A stretch of 60,554 nt of DNA from Candidatus Dormiibacterota bacterium (GCA_003151935.1 PLYZ01000087.1:1-60554), one strand, 5' to 3'. Counted from the first letter of the stretch, positions 27,851 to 35,878 are shown. Numbers and translations: made by a program. The notes: generated by a model from the letters alone, not told the origin.

Positions 27851-27864
27851 GCGCTGATCAGCGC
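27851..27864. other. 14-bp perfect palindrome
   Basis: GCGCTGATCAGCGC lies 47 bases before the 27803 start on the minus strand. It could be an operator for a dimeric regulator or a hairpin. Nothing more can be said. Confidence 0.4.
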
Positions 27865-27881
27865 GTTGCTGAGAAGCTTGA

Positions 27882-27952
27882 ACAGGCAGGCGGTTTGGGG
27901 GAGCTGGTTCTGCGTCGTAGGGTGCGACTTCTGGTGCGATCCGCCTGCCTGT
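27882..27952. repeat. 12-bp inverted repeat with 47-base loop
   Basis: ACAGGCAGGCGG (27882-27893) and CCGCCTGCCTGT (27941-27952) are perfect complements. No flanking target duplication is seen. The 333-base spacer 27804-28136 holds this, the palindrome at 27851 and a GGCGGCT-GAG-AGCCGCC hairpin near 28075, but no convincing gene. Confidence 0.5.
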
Positions 27953-28136
27953 CGTTGGGCCGTGGGACTCAACCGGGGTGAGACGTTGGCTACGATATGT
28001 TGTGTCCCGGGCGAAGTTATAACCCCGAATGTAGTTATTGTCAAGGGTCTTAACATTCCTTGGCCACGCGATTCAGGCGGCTGAGAGCCGCCGGCGAATC
28101 CGCAAGGTGTGAGCCGGCGCACCCGTTAGAAGAGTC

Positions 28137-28226
28137 ATGAGATGGTTGCTGCTCGTGATCCTCGTTGCCGCCCTCGTCTGGGTGGCGATCCAGATGTGGC
28201 AGACCTTCTTCAACCGACATTTCTAG
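28137..28226 (+). CDS. Possible 29-residue single-helix membrane protein
   Basis: ATG 28137 reads MRWLLLVILVAALVWVAIQM followed by nine residues ending NRHF and TAG. It would be one membrane helix with a charged end, like known small bacterial membrane proteins. AGAAGAG precedes the start by a few bases. It points toward and ends 21 bases from the ychF-like stop. The hydrophobic run is non-random, but so short a frame remains tentative. Confidence 0.45.
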   Translation: MRWLLLVILVAALVWVAIQMWQTFFNRHF

Positions 28227-28259
28227 CGGCCGATCCAAGGGGCGCTTCTAGCGGCCGAT
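28221..28259. repeat. 14-bp direct repeat holding two stop codons
   Basis: TTCTAGCGGCCGAT occurs at 28221-28234 and 28246-28259. The first copy gives the TAG of the 29-aa ORF on plus; the second gives the TAG of the ychF-like gene on minus. Confidence 0.7.
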
Positions 28260-29261
28260 TCTGAAGAAGATCACGTCCCCGTCTTTCACCCTGTAGTCGC
28301 GGCCCTCGATCCTCAGCTTGCCGGTTGCCCTCAGCGCCTCCATCGATCCCGCCGCGACCAGCTCGTCGACCGAAGTCACCTCGGCTCGGATGAAGTGCTT
28401 TTCGAAATCGGTGTGGATCTTACTCGCGGCGACCGGCGCCGGCGCGTCCCGCTCGCACGGCCAGGCGCGCACCTCCGGCTCGCCGGCGGTGAAGTAAGTG
28501 ATCAGCCCGCCGGCCTCCCACACCGCCCGTGCGATCCGTCCGAGCCCAGACTCGTCGATGCCGTATCCGGCGCGCATCTCGGCCTGTTCGCTGGGATCCA
28601 GCTCGCCCAACTCCGCCTCTAACCGGGCCGACAGCGTGATCGCGGGGGCGCCCTCGGCAACGGCCAGCTTCGTCACCTTGGCCGCGGGTTCGCCACCTCC
28701 AGGCAACAGCTCGTCCGCGGCGTTCGCGACATAGACCGAGGGCTTGAGGGTGACCGGGAAGATGCCGAGGAGGATGGCACGCTGGTCCGGTTCCAGCTTC
28801 ATGGTGCGCAGCTGCCCGCCGCCGTCGAGATGATCCTTCGCCGCGGTCAGAATCTCCTGCTCGGTCACCGCGTCCTTTCTGCCGGCGCGCGATTCCTTGG
28901 CCACGACGTCGAGGCGCTTCTCGACCGAGGCCAGGTCGGCGAGGACGAGGTCCAGTGCAAACTCGTCGAGCTCGGCCGCGGGATCAGGCTGCGGACCGAA
29001 GCAGCGCGCAACTTTCACCAGCACATCCGCCTGCCGCGCAAACGCCACGCGCTGGGCCCGGCTGCCCGGCGGGGTGTCCTCGACCCTCACCTGCGCCGCG
29101 GTCGTCTTCAGCGGCTTGACCGCCGCGGCCAGGCGGTTCAAACGCTCATCGGGAACGTCGACCATGCCCACGCCGTCGGCGCCGCGTCCCGCGGTCAGCG
29201 CGTTGAAGAGCGTGGTCTTCCCCGCCCCCGACGGGCCGACGATCGCTACGTTGACCGGCAT
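28248..29261 (-). CDS. ychF: Divergent YchF-like P-loop protein with TGS domain
   Basis: A 337-residue protein. The C-terminal third is a clear YchF TGS domain (LITYFTAGEPEVRAWP, ASKIHTDFEKHFIRAEV, DYRVKDGDVIFF). The N-terminal ATPase is unusual: the P-loop is GPSGAGKT instead of GLPNVGKS, the switch I region (NFPF.TI.PN in E. coli) is missing, and the DIAGLVKGA switch II motif is replaced by EDTPPG. A nucleotide-specificity segment VYVANAADE remains near residue 183. YchF binds ribosomes and hydrolyses ATP; this form may bind without normal hydrolysis. ATG 29261 is the start; the frame is open far upstream as a shadow of lysC. A second, canonical ychF elsewhere is possible. Confidence 0.82.
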   Translation of the reverse strand: MPVNVAIVGPSGAGKTTLFNALTAGRGADGVGMVDVPDERLNRLAAAVKPLKTTAAQVRVEDTPPGSRAQRVAFARQADVLVKVARCFGPQPDPAAELDEFALDLVLADLASVEKRLDVVAKESRAGRKDAVTEQEILTAAKDHLDGGGQLRTMKLEPDQRAILLGIFPVTLKPSVYVANAADELLPGGGEPAAKVTKLAVAEGAPAITLSARLEAELGELDPSEQAEMRAGYGIDESGLGRIARAVWEAGGLITYFTAGEPEVRAWPCERDAPAPVAASKIHTDFEKHFIRAEVTSVDELVAAGSMEALRATGKLRIEGRDYRVKDGDVIFFRIGR

Positions 29262-29285
29262 TAGAGGTGCGGCAGGGGGGCCGAC

Positions 29286-29408
29286 CGAGAGATTCGGTGA
29301 CCAGGTGGTCCGGCCGCTAGGCGCGGCCGAGCATCGCAGCGCGCGCATCCGTTGATGCGTAAGCGAGAAGCGGAGGCCGCAACAACGCGGACGGGCCGCA
29401 TGGGCGCC
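29286..29408 (+). repeat. Dispersed intergenic repeat, copy B
   Basis: Aligns end to end with 6550-6673. It carries a perfect hairpin CGCATC-CGTT-GATGCG (29344-29359). It fills most of the 179-base gap between the ychF-like gene and lysC. Confidence 0.65.
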
Positions 29409-29440
29409 GAAGCTCCGGTTGGCATCCCCTGCTGCACCTC

Positions 29441-30655
29441 TTACTCGAGGTCCAGGTCGAACGTTTTGTGCAGGATCCGGACGCCCTTCTCCACCTGGTC
29501 TCGCGCGACCAGGCAGGTAATCCGGATCTCGGAGGTGCTGATCATCTCGATGTTGATACCGGCATCCGCCAGCGCCCTGAACATGCGGCCCGCGATGCCC
29601 GGCGTGCCGAGCATGCCGGTGCCGACGATGGAGAGCTTCGCGATGCCGCCCGCCGACGCAACCCTCGTGGCGCCGATCGTCTTGGCCGCCGCCTTGACCA
29701 GCTTCTCCGCCGCCTTGAGGTCGGACTGGGCGACCGAGAATGTGAGGTCCGTGCGGCGTGAGCGGCCGATGTTCTGGACGATGACGTCGACGGAGATTCC
29801 CGCGGCGCCGAGCGGCTCGAAGATCGCGGCGGCGATACCCGGCCGGTCTGGGACGCCGACCACCGTGATCTTCGCGACGTTGCTTTCCTCGGCGATTCCT
29901 CGAACGCGTTGTCTGTCTTCCATCGGCACCTGAGCGACGATCATGGTACCGACGCCTTCGTGAAAGCTCGACCGGACGTGGATGGGGACGCCGTAAAGCT
30001 CGCCGATCTCCACCGCCCGCGGATGCAGGACACGCGCGCCCACCGCGGCCAGCTCGAGCATCTCGTCGTACTGAATGTGGGTGAGCTTGCGGGCGGTCTT
30101 CACGAGGCGCGGATCCGCTGTGAAGATTCCATCGACGTCGGTGTAGATCTCGCACGAATCGGCTTTCAGCGCAGCGGCCAGCGCGACGGCAGTGGTGTCG
30201 GAGCCGCCCCGGCCCAGCGTTGTGACCTCGAAGTCGGCGGTGACTCCCTGGAAGCCCGCGACCACCGCGACCTTGCCGTCGCGGAGAGTTTCGAGAATGC
30301 GGTCCGGCTTGATGTCCTCGATCCGCGCCCTGGAATGCTGCGCGCTGGTGCGCACCCCGGCCTGCAGGCCGGACAGGGAGATGGCAGGGATGCCCATGCC
30401 TTGCAGGCACATCGCGACGAGCGGGGCTGTGATCGTCTCGCCATTGGCCACGAGCATGTCGAGCTCGCGCGCGGGAGGCTCCGGGTTGATGCTCTGCGCG
30501 AGCGCGATCAGCCGGTCGGTGGTGTGACCCATTGCGGATACGACCACCACGACCTTGTGTCCTTGTTTGACGGTCGCGGCGATCCGCCGGCTGACACGCC
30601 GGATTCGGGCGGCGGTGCCCACCGAGGTACCGCCGTATTTCTGAACGATGATCAC
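29441..30655 (-). CDS. lysC: Aspartate kinase
   Basis: A 404-residue aspartokinase, first step from aspartate to lysine, threonine and methionine. Motifs: IVQKYGGTSVG (residues 3-13), VVVSAMGHTTDRL near 36, TLGRGGSDTTAVALA near 153, DVDGIFTADPR near 183. Two ACT regulatory domains follow from about residue 255 (KITVVGVPDRPG; KLSIVGTGMLGTPG), so feedback inhibition is likely. GTG 30655 overlaps the thrB stop by GTGA. It is the last gene of hom-thrC-thrB-lysC. Confidence 0.95.
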   Translation of the reverse strand: MIIVQKYGGTSVGTAARIRRVSRRIAATVKQGHKVVVVVSAMGHTTDRLIALAQSINPEPPARELDMLVANGETITAPLVAMCLQGMGIPAISLSGLQAGVRTSAQHSRARIEDIKPDRILETLRDGKVAVVAGFQGVTADFEVTTLGRGGSDTTAVALAAALKADSCEIYTDVDGIFTADPRLVKTARKLTHIQYDEMLELAAVGARVLHPRAVEIGELYGVPIHVRSSFHEGVGTMIVAQVPMEDRQRVRGIAEESNVAKITVVGVPDRPGIAAAIFEPLGAAGISVDVIVQNIGRSRRTDLTFSVAQSDLKAAEKLVKAAAKTIGATRVASAGGIAKLSIVGTGMLGTPGIAGRMFRALADAGINIEMISTSEIRITCLVARDQVEKGVRILHKTFDLDLE

Positions 30656-31464
30656 AGCGTCCGGAACATGCCCTTGTCTGTGATCTGCGTGACGAGGGCG
30701 TGCCCGCGCTCGGGAAACGACGACTCCATCGCCTTGGCGACCCTGGCCGCCTGCGATGGCGCGCAGAACGCGAAAACGCTGGGGCCCGCACCGCAGATCG
30801 CTGCGCCGTACGCTCCGGTCGCCTCGGCGACCCGGATCACCTCCGCCGTCCACGGATAGAGGTGCAGCCGGTGCGGCTGATGCAAACGGTCCCGCAGAGC
30901 CTCGCCCAGCAGGGACGGCCGCTTGGACACGATGGCGCGCACCAGCAGCGCGGTTCTGGCTGCGTTGAACGAAGCGGTTGCGATTGGCACCGAATCAGGC
31001 AGCACGGAGCGTGCCTTCTCGGTCGGCAGGGGCTGGTGCGCGATGAAGAGCGCCAGGCCCCAACCGGGATTCGGGAGCTTCTCGTCGATCAGCTCGGACA
31101 CTATGCGGATGCCGCCGGAGGCCGAGGCCGCGACGTTGTCGAGGTGACCCTCATCGGCGCCGGCATCGATGACGTGGCTCTTCACGTCCCACGGGCTGCT
31201 GAGCGCTGACGCGGCCAGCCTGGCGGCGGCGCTGCTGCCGAGCCCGACGCCGAGCGGGATCTCGCTTCGCACCCGGCCTGTCATCTTCAACCGCGTGAAC
31301 GGGTTGTCATGGGCCGCCAGGTAATCCGCGCCCTCGCCTTCAAAATCCCACGACGGATGGGTGGACTCGGTCGCTTCGACCTCGAGCCAGAGGTCGATCG
31401 CCATCGCCATGCAGTCGAAGCCGGGACCGATGTTGGCGATCGAGGCCGGAACTCTGATCCGCAC
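30652..31464 (-). CDS. thrB: Homoserine kinase
   Basis: A 270-residue GHMP kinase that phosphorylates homoserine. RVPASIANIGPGFDC (residues 4-18) and the ATP loop PLGVGLGSSAAARLA (70-84) are clear, as is the C-terminal GAAICGAGPSVFAF. It is short for the family (about 300): the segment after the ATP loop is trimmed and the usual GHPDNV motif reads GHLDNV near residue 105. It lies between thrC and lysC, overlapping lysC by four bases. Confidence 0.92.
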   Translation of the reverse strand: MRIRVPASIANIGPGFDCMAMAIDLWLEVEATESTHPSWDFEGEGADYLAAHDNPFTRLKMTGRVRSEIPLGVGLGSSAAARLAASALSSPWDVKSHVIDAGADEGHLDNVAASASGGIRIVSELIDEKLPNPGWGLALFIAHQPLPTEKARSVLPDSVPIATASFNAARTALLVRAIVSKRPSLLGEALRDRLHQPHRLHLYPWTAEVIRVAEATGAYGAAICGAGPSVFAFCAPSQAARVAKAMESSFPERGHALVTQITDKGMFRTL

Positions 31465-31483
31465 TACTGGCTCCCGGCTCTCA

Positions 31484-32527
31484 TCACAGCTTCAAGACCT
31501 TAGCGAGTGTGCGCGCGTCGCCGTCGAGCTCGATGGGCGGTTCCACGTTTTTCAGCGCCGCATCGGGGTCTTTGAGGCCGGAGCCGGTCAGGACGACGAC
31601 CGCCGTCGCGTCCTTTTCGATCTTTCCATCGCGGACCAGCCGGAACAGCAACGCGAGCGGGGCGGCTGAGGCCGGCTCGGCGAACAGGCCCTCGCTGCTG
31701 GCGAGGCGGATCTGTGCGGAGAGGATCTCGGTGTCGCTCACGGCGGCGATCATGCCGCCGGAATCATCGCGCGCCGTCGTCGCCCCTTCCCACGAGGCAG
31801 GGTTGCCGATGCGGATCGCCGACGCTACGGTCGTCGGATTCGGGATGGCGTGGCCGCTGACAATCGGCGCCGCGCCCTCGGCCTGCGCACCGATCATGCG
31901 TGGAAGGCGCGTGGCTTTCCCGGCCGACTGGTATTCCCGAAACCCCTTCCAGTAAGCCGTGATGTTGCCCGCGTTTCCGACCGGAAGCAACAGGTAGTCG
32001 GGAGCATCGCCGAGTGCGTCGACCACCTCGAACGCGGCGGTCTTCTGGCCCTCGATCCGGTTCGGGTTGATCGAGTTCATCAGGGCGACCGGGTAGCGAT
32101 TGGCGAGGTCGCGAACGGTCTCCAGCGCAGAGTCGAAGTTGCCCCTCAGAGTGACCACCTTGGCTCCGTACATCAGAGCTTGCGAGAGCTTGTTCAAAGC
32201 GATCTCGCCCGAGGGGACGACGACGATGGCACGCACGCCCATCCTCGCCGCGTAGGCGGCCATCGAGGCGGACGTGTTGCCCGTCGACGCGCACATCAGG
32301 ACCTTGCTTCCGGCTTCCAGCGCCTTCGCCACCGCGACCACCATCCCGCGATCCTTGAACGAGCCCGTCGGGTTCAGGCCCTCGTATTTGAAGTAAAGGT
32401 GCTTCAGACCCAGCGCGCGGCCGATGTTGCGGCTGGGCACGAGTGGTGTCGAGCCCTCGTTGAGGTCGACCTCGGGGGTGGACGGACCGACCGGCAGGTG
32501 CTCGCGGTAGCGAGCGATGACCCCCAT
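31484..32527 (-). CDS. thrC: Threonine synthase
   Basis: A 347-residue PLP enzyme converting O-phosphohomoserine to threonine. The PLP lysine is in NPTGSFKDRGM near residue 57; ASTGNTSASMAAYAARMG near 84 binds phosphate; LLLPVGNAGNI near 183 follows. This is the short class II-like/bacterial form. ATG 32527 starts eight bases after the hom stop; the frame is open further into hom but without family sequence. Confidence 0.95.
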   Translation of the reverse strand: MGVIARYREHLPVGPSTPEVDLNEGSTPLVPSRNIGRALGLKHLYFKYEGLNPTGSFKDRGMVVAVAKALEAGSKVLMCASTGNTSASMAAYAARMGVRAIVVVPSGEIALNKLSQALMYGAKVVTLRGNFDSALETVRDLANRYPVALMNSINPNRIEGQKTAAFEVVDALGDAPDYLLLPVGNAGNITAYWKGFREYQSAGKATRLPRMIGAQAEGAAPIVSGHAIPNPTTVASAIRIGNPASWEGATTARDDSGGMIAAVSDTEILSAQIRLASSEGLFAEPASAAPLALLFRLVRDGKIEKDATAVVVLTGSGLKDPDAALKNVEPPIELDGDARTLAKVLKL

Positions 32528-32535
32528 CGGAGTGC

Positions 32536-33828
32536 TTAGAAGACGCGCAGGAAAGACGACACGGCCCGCACCGATTCGAGTGCCGCCATCCTCGAACGCG
32601 CCCGCTGGAGGCTGGCGTCGAAAGACGGATGTGTGGTGACCACCAGCTCGGCCGTCTGGTCCTGAGACCACGCGTCCTTTTGAATGAAGCTCGAGATGCT
32701 GACACCTTCTTCAGCGAACACCTGGCCGATCGCGGCCAGGACACCGGGCTTGTCGTCGACGCGAATCCGGAAGTAGGCACGCGTGACCACCTCGCCCATC
32801 GGCACGACGGTGATCCGGTCGTCGAAGCTGAACGACGGGCGGCTCTGCACGCCGCGCCGGATGGAGCGCGCCAGATCGATGAGATCGCCCACGACCGCGG
32901 ACGCGGTAGGCCTGCCGCCCGCACCCTGTCCCACCAGCAGCACCTGACCGACCAGATCGCCCTCGACGAAGACCGCGTTCTCGGCGCCTTCGACCCGAGC
33001 CAGGGGATGGTCGAGCGGGACCATCGCTGGGTGCACGCGAGCCTCGACCTGCCCCGGGTGCCGCTGCGTATGCGCGATGAGCTTGATCGCGTAGCCCAGC
33101 TCGCGGGCGTATCGAAAGTCGACCGCCTCGACGCCTTCGATTCCTTCGCGGTAGATCTCGCTGGGCCGCACCTTGATCTCGTAGGCGATCGAACCAAGGA
33201 TGGCGAGCTTGTAGGCGGCGTCAAAGCCGCCGATGTCGTCGGTTGAATCGGCTTCGGCGAACCCGGCAGCCTGCGCCTCGGCGACTGCTTCGCCAAGCGA
33301 CAGGCCGGCTGCCGCCATCCGGCCGAGAACGTAGTTGGTCGTGCCGTTGATCACGGCCGACACCTGCTTGATCGTGTTCGCCTGCAGGTCGGTCCGGAAC
33401 GTGCTGATGAGCGGAATCCCGCCGCCGACCGCAGCTTCGAAGTACACGTCGACGTTCTTCTCGGCGGCCAAGTCGAGCAGCTCGGGGCCATGCTTGGCCA
33501 TCACGACCTTGTTGGCTGTGATCACGTGCTTGCCCGCCCGGATGGCACGTTCCAGGTAGCTGCGCATCGGCTCATCGCCGCCGGCGACCTCCAGTACCAC
33601 GTCGATCGCCGGGTCCTCCAGGACGTCGGCCGGCTCGACCGTCAGCAGGTCAGACGCGATCTCGACCGCGCGCGGCTTTTTCAGGTCGCGCACCAGCACC
33701 CTCTGCAGGCAGAGCTCGACCCCGGCCCGGCGTGAGAGCTGCGGCCGCCACGTCAGCATGCGGTCCGCGACCTGAGCACCTACGGTGCCCAGGCCGATCA
33801 ACCCCACGTTCAAGGCAGCTTGAGCCAT
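32536..33828 (-). CDS. hom: Homoserine dehydrogenase
   Basis: A 430-residue NAD(P)-dependent enzyme making homoserine. N-terminal Rossmann loop GLIGLGTVGAQVA (residues 9-21), ITANKVVMAKHG near 100, the catalytic segment INGTTNYVLGRM near 163 and DIGGFDAAYKLAILGSIAY near 198 are present, with a C-terminal ACT domain from about residue 350 (RIRVDDKPGVLAAIG) for threonine feedback. ATG 33828 is only 19 bases from the divergent cyclodeaminase start. First gene of the threonine operon. Confidence 0.96.
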   Translation of the reverse strand: MAQAALNVGLIGLGTVGAQVADRMLTWRPQLSRRAGVELCLQRVLVRDLKKPRAVEIASDLLTVEPADVLEDPAIDVVLEVAGGDEPMRSYLERAIRAGKHVITANKVVMAKHGPELLDLAAEKNVDVYFEAAVGGGIPLISTFRTDLQANTIKQVSAVINGTTNYVLGRMAAAGLSLGEAVAEAQAAGFAEADSTDDIGGFDAAYKLAILGSIAYEIKVRPSEIYREGIEGVEAVDFRYARELGYAIKLIAHTQRHPGQVEARVHPAMVPLDHPLARVEGAENAVFVEGDLVGQVLLVGQGAGGRPTASAVVGDLIDLARSIRRGVQSRPSFSFDDRITVVPMGEVVTRAYFRIRVDDKPGVLAAIGQVFAEEGVSISSFIQKDAWSQDQTAELVVTTHPSFDASLQRARSRMAALESVRAVSSFLRVF

Positions 33829-33834
33829 GGGCGC

Positions 33835-33840
33835 TATTCT
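33835..33840 (+). promoter_or_regulatory. -10 element of leaderless promoter for cyclodeaminase gene
   Basis: TATTCT, seven bases, then GTG 33848. The element lies only seven bases from the divergent hom start codon. Confidence 0.55.
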
Positions 33841-33847
33841 CCCTGCC

Positions 33848-34798
33848 GTGACCCTGATCCTGCGCGAAGCCGACGTTCAAGAGGTCATCGAGATGGATGA
33901 CGTAATCGCGGCGGTCGCCGCGGCGATGAAGGAGCTGGGCGAGGGTACGGCCCAGAACGAGCCGCGCCGCAGGGCCTTCGCTCCAGGCGGGCTCCTCAAC
34001 GTGATGTTCGCCTCGTATCCGGGCGGGCGCTGCACCGGGTTGAAGGCGTACACGGTCGCCGACGGCCACGTGCGCTTCCTGGTCGTCCTGTTCGGCCTCG
34101 ACGGCTCGCTCGAGGCCCTGATCGAGGCCGACTTCATGGGCGCATACCGAACCGGCGCGGCATCGGCCGTGGCCGTGAGGGCGCTGGCGCGGCCGGGGCC
34201 GGTGACCGTGGCGATGATCGGCGCCGGCTGGCAGGCGGCGACGCAGGCGCTCGCCGTGTCACGCGTGGTCGAGATCAAAGAGCTTCGCGTGTTCAGCCGA
34301 GATCACGACCGCCGGTCCGCGTTCGCGCGCGAGCAGGAGGGCCAGCTTGGGGTCACGACGCTAGCCGCGGGCAGCGCGGAGCTCGCCGTGCGCGGGGCCG
34401 ACGTGGTGATCACCATGACGACCAGCCCGTCCCCCGTGATCGAAGCCGGCTGGGTCGAGCCTCACGCGCTGGTGATCGCCGCGGGTTCGAACTGGCGCAA
34501 CAAAGCGGAGGTACCGCCCGACCTGGTGGCGAAAGCTCAGACGGTCGTAGTCGACCAGCTGGTGGCGGCGCAGCTCGAGAGCGGTGACCTGATCGCGGCC
34601 CATGAGGCCGGGAAGTTCGAATGGAGCCGCGCGGTCGAGCTCGGGGCGGTGCTGGCGGGGAAGTGGCAGCGCCCGGAGAGCGGTGGGATCACCCTGTTCG
34701 AGTCACACGGGCTCGCGCTCTGGGACCTGGCGGCGGGCTCGGTTGTCCTTGCTTCCGCGCGTGAGCACGGTCTCGGCGATGAAGTCCGGCTGTTCTAG
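33848..34798 (+). CDS. Ornithine cyclodeaminase / mu-crystallin family protein
   Basis: A 316-residue NAD(P)-binding protein. LNVMFASYPGG and GLKAYT (near residues 50-65), FMGAYRTGAASAVAVRALARPG near 98 and the Rossmann loop IGAGWQAATQALAV near 124 are family motifs. Members include ornithine cyclodeaminase, alanine dehydrogenase and imine reductases, so the reaction is not settled. GTG 33848 is chosen over an ATG at 33827 because TATTCT lies seven bases upstream and the ATG would overlap hom. Confidence 0.88.
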   Translation: MTLILREADVQEVIEMDDVIAAVAAAMKELGEGTAQNEPRRRAFAPGGLLNVMFASYPGGRCTGLKAYTVADGHVRFLVVLFGLDGSLEALIEADFMGAYRTGAASAVAVRALARPGPVTVAMIGAGWQAATQALAVSRVVEIKELRVFSRDHDRRSAFAREQEGQLGVTTLAAGSAELAVRGADVVITMTTSPSPVIEAGWVEPHALVIAAGSNWRNKAEVPPDLVAKAQTVVVDQLVAAQLESGDLIAAHEAGKFEWSRAVELGAVLAGKWQRPESGGITLFESHGLALWDLAAGSVVLASAREHGLGDEVRLF

Positions 34799-34817
34799 CT
34801 GGGCACAGTCGCCTGAA

Positions 34818-34836
34818 GGCCGGATTCACTCCGGCC
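34818..34836. terminator. Hairpin after cyclodeaminase gene
   Basis: GGCCGGA-TTCAC-TCCGGCC, 20 bases after the stop at 34798, without a T-run. Almost the same hairpin with the same loop start and flanking GTC occurs at 36722. Confidence 0.5.
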
Positions 34837-34916
34837 GTCCCCGCGCGTGCAGACATCCCGCCACACGCGGCAGGGAGTGATCAATAAACAGATCCCATCG
34901 CAGGGGAGGGAGAGCA

Positions 34917-35046
34917 GGGCCTCGAATCCGGCCGAGTCCGCTATGCCAGCAAGCTAATCGTGAGCGGCCGTTGAGAGGCCCGATGCACTGAGTAGGTCAC
35001 AACCTGCTCGCCGCTCTGCGCGCAGAGGGAACCGCACGGTTCCCTC
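34917..35046. other. Candidate structured RNA or multi-hairpin region
   Basis: A long-range stem GGGCCTC (34917-34923) / GAGGCCC (34975-34981) encloses smaller pairings. It is followed by three closely packed elements: GAGTAGGT-CACA-ACCTGCTC (34990-35009), palindrome CTCTGCGCGCAGAG (35014-35027) and a 9-bp stem with GCAC loop (35025-35046). The last sits 10 bases after the stop of the minus-strand gene at 35056 and may be its terminator. I match it to no known RNA family. Confidence 0.4.
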
Positions 35047-35055
35047 GCATAACCT

Positions 35056-35346
35056 CTAGTGGAGGTGAACCTGCGCGGGCGGCGGCGCCAGGGCCCCCAG
35101 CTGGAGGGCTGAACCCACCAGGTAGGCGGCGATCAGGATCACCACCAAACAGACGCTGGCGGTTGTGTACACGACCCACGGCGAAGGCCCGGAGCCGGCA
35201 ATACGGATCAAGACGTCGGTCCAGTCCGGGCCCTTGCGCGGGGTCCATGAGTCGACCTCGGCCCGGATCATCCGGGTCAGATCGGTTTCGGAGGGCGAAC
35301 TGAACCCTCCCTGGGTGGTTTTATCTTCCACGTAGGGCACCTTCAC
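35056..35346 (-). CDS. Small membrane protein, putative anti-sigma partner
   Basis: A 96-residue protein with one membrane helix at about residues 58-80 and a soluble N-terminal half. It overlaps the upstream ECF sigma gene by 26 bases, the usual place for an anti-sigma factor. No zinc-binding HxxxCxxC motif is present. Its role as sigma partner is contextual inference. Confidence 0.7.
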   Translation of the reverse strand: MKVPYVEDKTTQGGFSSPSETDLTRMIRAEVDSWTPRKGPDWTDVLIRIAGSGPSPWVVYTTASVCLVVILIAAYLVGSALQLGALAPPPAQVHLH

Positions 35347-35872
35347 TTGTCGAACGCGTGGTGTCCAGGTCTTGGTCGCTCCCGATGGTTTTTCTCATGA
35401 TCGCCACGGCTTTCGCGATCCTGGAGGCCACCGTGCCGGCCGGCACCCCCAGCACCGCAGCGATCTCCTCGCGCGTAAGCCCATCGTAGTAGTGAAGGAC
35501 GACGGCCGCCCGCAGCTTCGGGCTCAGGACCGCCATCGCCTTGCCCACGACGTCGCGGGCCTCGGCCCGGTCGTAGTCCCGGCGGTCCGGGGCCATGTAG
35601 AGGCGGGCGGGCAGGAAGCGGGCCAGCTTCTGGCGGCGGAGGTGCGAGATGGCGAGGTTGATCCCGATCCGGCGCAGCCAGGCGCCGGGCGGGGCGGTCG
35701 GGGTGTAGCGGTGCCGGGCGCGATACGCCCTCACGAAGGTCTCTTGCGTGAGGTCCTCGGCGGCCGCGCCGTCCAGGACGACCGCGCGGATGGACCGGTA
35801 GACCGAGAGGTACTCCTGGTCGTAGAGCTGCTTGAACTGGGTGGCGGGGTCGAGCTCCCTGCTCTCGGTCAC
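35321..35872 (-). CDS. ECF-type RNA polymerase sigma factor
   Basis: A 183-residue sigma-70 family factor with region 2 (YLSVYRSIRAVVLDGAAAEDLTQETFVRAYR) and region 4 (LSPKLRAAVVLHYYDGLTREEIAAVLGVPAGTVASRIAKA) only, the ECF layout. GTG 35872 follows CACACT by six bases. The adjacent small membrane protein suggests control by membrane sequestration. The target promoter cannot be told. Confidence 0.92.
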   Translation of the reverse strand: MTESRELDPATQFKQLYDQEYLSVYRSIRAVVLDGAAAEDLTQETFVRAYRARHRYTPTAPPGAWLRRIGINLAISHLRRQKLARFLPARLYMAPDRRDYDRAEARDVVGKAMAVLSPKLRAAVVLHYYDGLTREEIAAVLGVPAGTVASRIAKAVAIMRKTIGSDQDLDTTRSTSEGALRGR

Positions 35873-35878
35873 GTACTA

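Noticed and set aside
28060-28136. Cobalamin or other riboswitch before the 29-aa ORF
   Set aside because: Hairpins are present but none of the conserved sequence blocks of known riboswitches could be found.
28248-30791. An 847-residue YchF fusion extending over lysC
   Set aside because: Only the part after 29261 is protein-like; the rest is lysC in a wrong frame plus the intergenic repeat.
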